Source: Streptococcus mitis
GTDB taxonomy: Bacteria > Bacillota > Bacilli > Lactobacillales > Streptococcaceae
Direction: 5' to 3'
Assembly (NCBI GenBank): GCA_018364455.1
Contig: JAGZLW010000054.1
Span: 1-11,070, forward strand
Length of the DNA: 11,070 bases
Position numbers and translations under genes: made by a program. Of this stretch, positions 7,603 through 11,070 are shown in pieces (position 1 is the stretch's first letter; each line of letters starts with the position of its first letter). The notes beneath the pieces are model-generated. The model was not told the DNA's origin. It made no database searches and saw only the letters and a program-made list of their open reading frames with translations.

Positions 7603-7631
7603 ATTATAGCATAAATCGACAACCTTAACAA
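7603..7631 (-). promoter_or_regulatory. Promoter of the secretion operon (extended -10, 17-base spacer)
   Basis: Reading on the minus strand there is TTGTTA (7631-7626), a 17-base spacer, then TATAAT (7608-7603) preceded by TGC, an extended -10. Transcription would start near 7596, giving a 5' leader of about 20 bases that contains the GGAGGAG site. This is a near-consensus vegetative sigma-A type promoter and the best promoter visible in the window. It means that the channel genes need not depend on read-through from the adhesin genes. Confidence 0.8.
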
Positions 7632-7646
7632 TATTTTTATATTGTT
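7627..7646. promoter_or_regulatory. AT-rich palindrome overlapping the -35 box, candidate operator
   Basis: AACAATAT (7627-7634) and ATATTGTT (7639-7646) are perfect 8-base inverted arms around four bases. One arm covers five of the six bases of the -35 hexamer. A protein binding here would compete with RNA polymerase. It lies between the stop of the VWA-G5 gene and the promoter. It could form a hairpin at the end of the upstream transcript, but there is no G/C in the core and no T-tract after it, so a terminator is less likely. No regulator gene is visible in this window. Confidence 0.5.
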
Positions 7647-7662
7647 TTTACATTATATTTTA

Positions 7663-10230
7663 CTACTTTTTATTTAATTTTCTATAGATTATTACAGAGA
7701 TTCCTAATACTATTCCAATCATTCCTGCCAAAGTCAAGAAATTGGATAAACTTGTTCCTGTATTAGGTAATACTTTTTCAGCTTGAGTGCCTACTTCAAT
7801 AATTTCATTTACAGGATCTACTTTTTCAAGACTCGGTTTGTTTTCTTTTACCTCTCCAGTATCTGGATTAAGATAATAAGTTGTCGTAATTGTTTCTCTA
7901 CCTTTAACACCGGCTTGAATAATTTTTTCTTCACCTTTCTTTAAATCTTTATTTTCTCGTTTTTCAGTTTTAAATGCTGTTTCCTTAATTTCAACTTTTG
8001 GCTTAGTCCCTACTGAAATAACTTCGTCTACAGATTCTGTTTTTTCAACCTTTGGTTCATTTGCAGTCACTTCTCCTGTTTCAGAATTAAAACTATAGGT
8101 AATCGTGGTTGTTTCATGACCTTTGCTACCTTTTGTAACAACTGTCTTCTTACCTGCCTCTGACTCTTTGTCTTCAACATATTTTGTTTTGTAATCTAAA
8201 TCTTTAGTTGTAACAACAGACTTTGTCCCTACTGAAATAACTTCGTCTACAGATTCAGTTTTTTCAACCTTTGGTTCATTTGCGGTTACTTCTCCTGTTT
8301 CAGAATTAAAACTATAGGTAATCGTGGTTGTTTCATGACCTTTGCTACCTTTTGTAACAACTGTCTTCTTACCTGCCTCTGAGTCTTTATCTTCAACATA
8401 CTTTGTTTTATAATCTAGCTCCTTAGTAGCAACAGCTTCCTTACTTCCTCTAGCCACTACTTTATCAACAGCTTCTTTAACGATTTCCTCTTTAATAGAT
8501 GGTTCATCTTTCGTTCGAACCCCTTTTTGAGTTACATAAGTTTTGGTAGTTCTTTTAACACCTACAACACCTTCAGTTAGAATTTTTTCTTGTCCAAACT
8601 CTAACTCAGGATCCTCTGTATAAACAGTTTTAAAAGCTATATCAGACTCTGCAACATCCACATCTTGCCCTTTTGTACCTTTTGCAATTACTTTATCCAC
8701 GGCTTTTTTAAGGATTTTTTCTGTGGTGACTGGTTCCCCTACACGTTTACCTGATTGAGTAACATAAGTCTTTGTTATTTCTTTTTGACCTATAGCACCT
8801 TCAGTTACAACTTTGGTCTGTCCAATTTCTAACTCAGGATCCTCTTTATAAGTTGTGTTAAAAGGAATGTCTTCTGTCTTCACCTCAACGTCTGATCCTT
8901 TAGTTCCTCTAAGAACAATGCGATCAACTTTAGGTTTTGTAATAGTAGTTGAAATAACCTTACCATCTTTTAGAGAAACCAATTGTGAACCTTCACTACC
9001 AGCTTGCTTTTCTTTCTCTTGACCAGTAGCTAGTGATGAATCCTCTTCATATTTGGTTTCAAAAGCAATTTTTTCAGGTCTGAGAGTATTAATTTTTTCA
9101 TCTACTTTTTTACCATCTACCGTTACAGAACTGCGAATACTACGTTCTACAGACGGTGTACCAGTAAAGGTATAATTAACAGTATAGGAACCATTATCCA
9201 AATCACCTGACCAAGAAACGGTATTATTGGTTATAGTTAGAGGAGTTTTTTGACCATTAGGAGAAACTAATTCTGCTGATGTTAATGTCAAATCTGCTTC
9301 AGGACTAATAGAGACTGTTCCTTTTTGTTTAATAGTTTTATTAACAACTACTAGCGCTGTTGACTCAAATAATTTAGCAATATCTTCTTGACGATTAGGT
9401 GTGTCTAACTTAGTGAAAACTTTAATATTAGGGTGTCCTGCTTTCTCAAGTTGGCTTACAGATAAAGTATTACGACCATTGACACTATCAATAACTGTCA
9501 TGAAAGTTTTAGCATTCTTTTTAGCCCATTCAGCAAAACTAGTATCAATATTCTCATTAGTACCTGAAATACTAGTCCAATCATCTGTGAATTGAAGAAC
9601 TGAAACTTGTTTATTTTTATTAGTTTGTGCTTTGTACACATCCTCAAAACCCGTACCTAATGGGAAATTTTTAAAAACAGAATAATTCTTTGATTCTAAT
9701 AAAGGTGATACATAACCACTAATTAAAGAACTTGACAACAATACATTGTGAACTTCATCTTTAGAATTTAATTCTTTCAATAAATCAATAGCTTCTTTTT
9801 TTGTCAACAAACGAGTTATATCAGAACCTTCACCATCACCAATTTTATATGAATCTTCAGTATTTGTACCATAAAAAGCCAACATAACATGGTCTTCGTC
9901 AGTCAATTTATTTTCAATAACATAAATCATATCATTAATTTGTTGTTTACGACCACCAGGAGTCCCATTACTTCGATTAAATTCAAAGTCAGATAATGAT
10001 CCTGATAAATCAACAATCTGAATTAAATCCATCGGCTCATGATAAGTTACTTGTGATTTACTAGTTGTTATTGTACCCGAAAACTTTAAACTGTTACTAT
10101 ATCCATCTTCTTTCTCCTGTGCATAAACCTTTGTGGTTTCTACAAATGGTGTAACAACTTCAACTAAATTCGCAAATCCTAGAGCTGTTAGCCCTAAGAT
10201 TACGCAAAAACTCTGTTTCCATTTTCTCAT
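7663..10230 (-). CDS. LPNTG wall-anchored adhesin with VWA domain and six G5-type repeats
   Basis: An 855-residue secreted, sortase-anchored surface protein. Residues 1-37 are a signal peptide with likely cleavage after VYA. Residues about 67-292 form a von Willebrand A domain. Its metal-ion site is intact (Asp74, Ser76 and Ser78 in DLSGS; probably Thr193 and Asp216). A beta-rich linker spans about 300-385. Six G5-type repeats follow at roughly 384-442, 450-520, 526-597, 602-670, 675-743 and 747-816. The anchor is LPNTG at 821-825, then a hydrophobic segment and KLNKK. VWA domains with a metal site commonly bind host matrix proteins or act as adhesin tips, and G5 domains make extended stalks linked to biofilm adhesion. 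The ligand here is unknown. The start lies 11 bases after the antigen I/II-like gene with only a weak TAGG ahead, so it is probably translated from the same transcript. There is no YSIRK motif. Confidence 0.93.
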   Translation of the reverse strand: MRKWKQSFCVILGLTALGFANLVEVVTPFVETTKVYAQEKEDGYSNSLKFSGTITTSKSQVTYHEPMDLIQIVDLSGSLSDFEFNRSNGTPGGRKQQINDMIYVIENKLTDEDHVMLAFYGTNTEDSYKIGDGEGSDITRLLTKKEAIDLLKELNSKDEVHNVLLSSSLISGYVSPLLESKNYSVFKNFPLGTGFEDVYKAQTNKNKQVSVLQFTDDWTSISGTNENIDTSFAEWAKKNAKTFMTVIDSVNGRNTLSVSQLEKAGHPNIKVFTKLDTPNRQEDIAKLFESTALVVVNKTIKQKGTVSISPEADLTLTSAELVSPNGQKTPLTITNNTVSWSGDLDNGSYTVNYTFTGTPSVERSIRSSVTVDGKKVDEKINTLRPEKIAFETKYEEDSSLATGQEKEKQAGSEGSQLVSLKDGKVISTTITKPKVDRIVLRGTKGSDVEVKTEDIPFNTTYKEDPELEIGQTKVVTEGAIGQKEITKTYVTQSGKRVGEPVTTEKILKKAVDKVIAKGTKGQDVDVAESDIAFKTVYTEDPELEFGQEKILTEGVVGVKRTTKTYVTQKGVRTKDEPSIKEEIVKEAVDKVVARGSKEAVATKELDYKTKYVEDKDSEAGKKTVVTKGSKGHETTTITYSFNSETGEVTANEPKVEKTESVDEVISVGTKSVVTTKDLDYKTKYVEDKESEAGKKTVVTKGSKGHETTTITYSFNSETGEVTANEPKVEKTESVDEVISVGTKPKVEIKETAFKTEKRENKDLKKGEEKIIQAGVKGRETITTTYYLNPDTGEVKENKPSLEKVDPVNEIIEVGTQAEKVLPNTGTSLSNFLTLAGMIGIVLGISVIIYRKLNKK
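8006..8417 (-). repeat. Near-identical 219-bp tandem repeat encoding G5 repeats 4 and 5
   Basis: The unit at 8006-8224 recurs from 8225 with a period of exactly 219 bases (73 codons). Over the best-matching 193 bases (8006-8198 against 8225-8417) I count seven differences, and only one changes a residue (Asp616 versus Glu689). The other four G5 repeats are much more diverged, so this pair is the youngest duplication in the stalk. Confidence 0.95.
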
Positions 10231-10241
10231 AATTTTTTAAC

Positions 10242-11070
10242 CTATTCTTTTTTCTTTCGCATAGATAAAGCTAAAGCGATTGTTCCCATAGCCATTCCAA
10301 GAAGAGCTAAATTGTTAGAACGACTCATACCAGTATTAGGCAATTCCACTTTTGAAACTTCTTCTTTGGGTTCCTCTTGTTTCGGTTCTTCTTTCTTTGG
10401 TTGTTCTGGTTTTACTTCTTCTGGAGTATGAGTCACAACTGTATTAGATACAACTTCCACACCATTAACCGTATGACGATATGTATTTTCTACTGTTCCT
10501 GCTTGAATACGTGTCATTTGTAGGTAAACTTCTGCTTGAAATGCTGAAGTTTCTAAAATAGACTTCAAGAAAGCATCATCAAAGCTAATATCTACTTTTC
10601 CTTTTTCTTTGTCTACTACCTGACTAGTATACTTAGTTAATTCATCTCCAGCTTTAAATTTTTGTCCGTCACTTGTTTCAAAATCTACAGTCGCAAACAC
10701 TTGATATACACCTTGATACTCATCATGTGTTTCATCATAATCATCGCTAAACTTATACTCAAACAATTGCTCTGAGCGATCCTTTGGTATCAGGGAACCA
10801 ACTAATTTATAATTAAATGTTTGATTCAGTTTGATCTCTTTTCCATCCAAGCTTTCTTTGCTTAGATGGTCGATCACTACATCTTTCTTCGGTTCAATCT
10901 TCGGAACATTATTGACTACTGTTTCAGTTACATAGGCCATACCAAAATCAATTTGATAGGCTGTATTCTCATACTTACCACCTGTTTGACCCAATTCCTT
11001 CTTAACAGTCATTGGGTTGGTAATCGTCAGAACTTCTCCAGCTTGCACGTAGGTCTTGTAGAACTCCTCT
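10242..11070 (-). CDS. Antigen I/II-type adhesin (SspB/PrgB-like), C-terminal part only
   Basis: The frame is open to the window edge, and 276 codons are visible in part or whole. The text NPMTVKKEL, GGKYENTAYQIDFG, VVNNVPKIEPKKDV, LFEYKFSDDYDETHDEYQG and SAFQAEVYLQMTRI matches the C2-C3 domains of streptococcal antigen I/II proteins. These are elongated beta modules that in the family carry intramolecular Lys-Asn isopeptide bonds. After them come a Pro/Glu/Lys-rich wall-spanning segment, LPNTG, a hydrophobic helix and RKKKE, a sortase A anchor. The GTG at 11048 is an internal valine codon and not a start, because the antigen I/II pattern continues upstream of it (EEFYKTYVQAGEV). In conjugative elements such proteins (PrgB of pCF10, SspB-like in streptococcal ICEs) promote aggregation and mating contact. 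The stop TAG lies 11 bases before the VWA-G5 gene. Confidence 0.95.
   Translation of the reverse strand, partial: EEFYKTYVQAGEVLTITNPMTVKKELGQTGGKYENTAYQIDFGMAYVTETVVNNVPKIEPKKDVVIDHLSKESLDGKEIKLNQTFNYKLVGSLIPKDRSEQLFEYKFSDDYDETHDEYQGVYQVFATVDFETSDGQKFKAGDELTKYTSQVVDKEKGKVDISFDDAFLKSILETSAFQAEVYLQMTRIQAGTVENTYRHTVNGVEVVSNTVVTHTPEEVKPEQPKKEEPKQEEPKEEVSKVELPNTGMSRSNNLALLGMAMGTIALALSMRKKKE

Noticed and set aside
7627..7646. AT-only stem as terminator of the VWA-G5 gene
   Set aside because: The core has no stable G/C pairs beyond one per arm and no T-tract follows on the minus strand. Overlap with the -35 fits an operator better.
11046..11048. GTG as the start codon of the antigen I/II-like gene
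   Set aside because: The frame and the antigen I/II sequence pattern continue upstream to the window edge, and no ribosome binding site stands before it. It is an internal valine.

Overview
The window looks like the front half of a conjugation operon of a Gram-positive integrative/conjugative element or plasmid from a low-GC streptococcus or a close relative. It is AT-rich with strong AGGAG-type ribosome binding sites. It carries antigen I/II-type and LPNTG cell-wall proteins, and its secretion genes match the prg/pcf system of enterococcal pCF10 and streptococcal Tn5252/ICESa2603-type elements. All recognisable genes are on the minus strand, so transcription runs from high to low coordinates. 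No relaxase, coupling protein, integrase or attachment site is visible, so the type of element is an inference from gene order.

Surface module (about 11070 to 7663). The window opens inside the C-terminal part of an antigen I/II-type adhesin (PrgB/SspB-like). Eleven bases later comes an 855-residue wall-anchored protein with a signal peptide, a von Willebrand A domain with an intact metal site, six G5-type repeats and an LPNTG anchor. Two of the G5 repeats are a near-identical 219-bp tandem duplication.

Intergenic control region (7576-7662). A consensus-like promoter with an extended -10 precedes the secretion genes. An AT-rich palindrome overlaps its -35 box and could be an operator.

Secretion module (7575 to 1). 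In transcription order: a 139-residue membrane protein of unknown function; a stem-loop in an 81-base gap; a 75-residue two-helix protein that could be a VirB2-like pilin; a VirB6/PrgH-like polytopic membrane protein; a PrgI/VirB3-like protein with a TTG start; a VirB4 ATPase overlapping it by 59 bases; a PrgK-like wall hydrolase with an apparently dead LytM domain, an active-looking lytic transglycosylase/lysozyme domain and a CHAP domain; and the start of a VirB8/PrgL-like protein that leaves the window.

Together the genes describe a donor-cell machine. The wall-anchored adhesins would promote contact with recipients or surfaces, PrgK would open the peptidoglycan, VirB3/4/6/8-like proteins would form the membrane channel and power it, and the small hydrophobic protein may supply a pilin-like or channel part. 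Genes in the secretion module are packed tightly, often with the upstream stop codon inside the next gene's ribosome binding site. There is no gene-free stretch longer than 100 bases.
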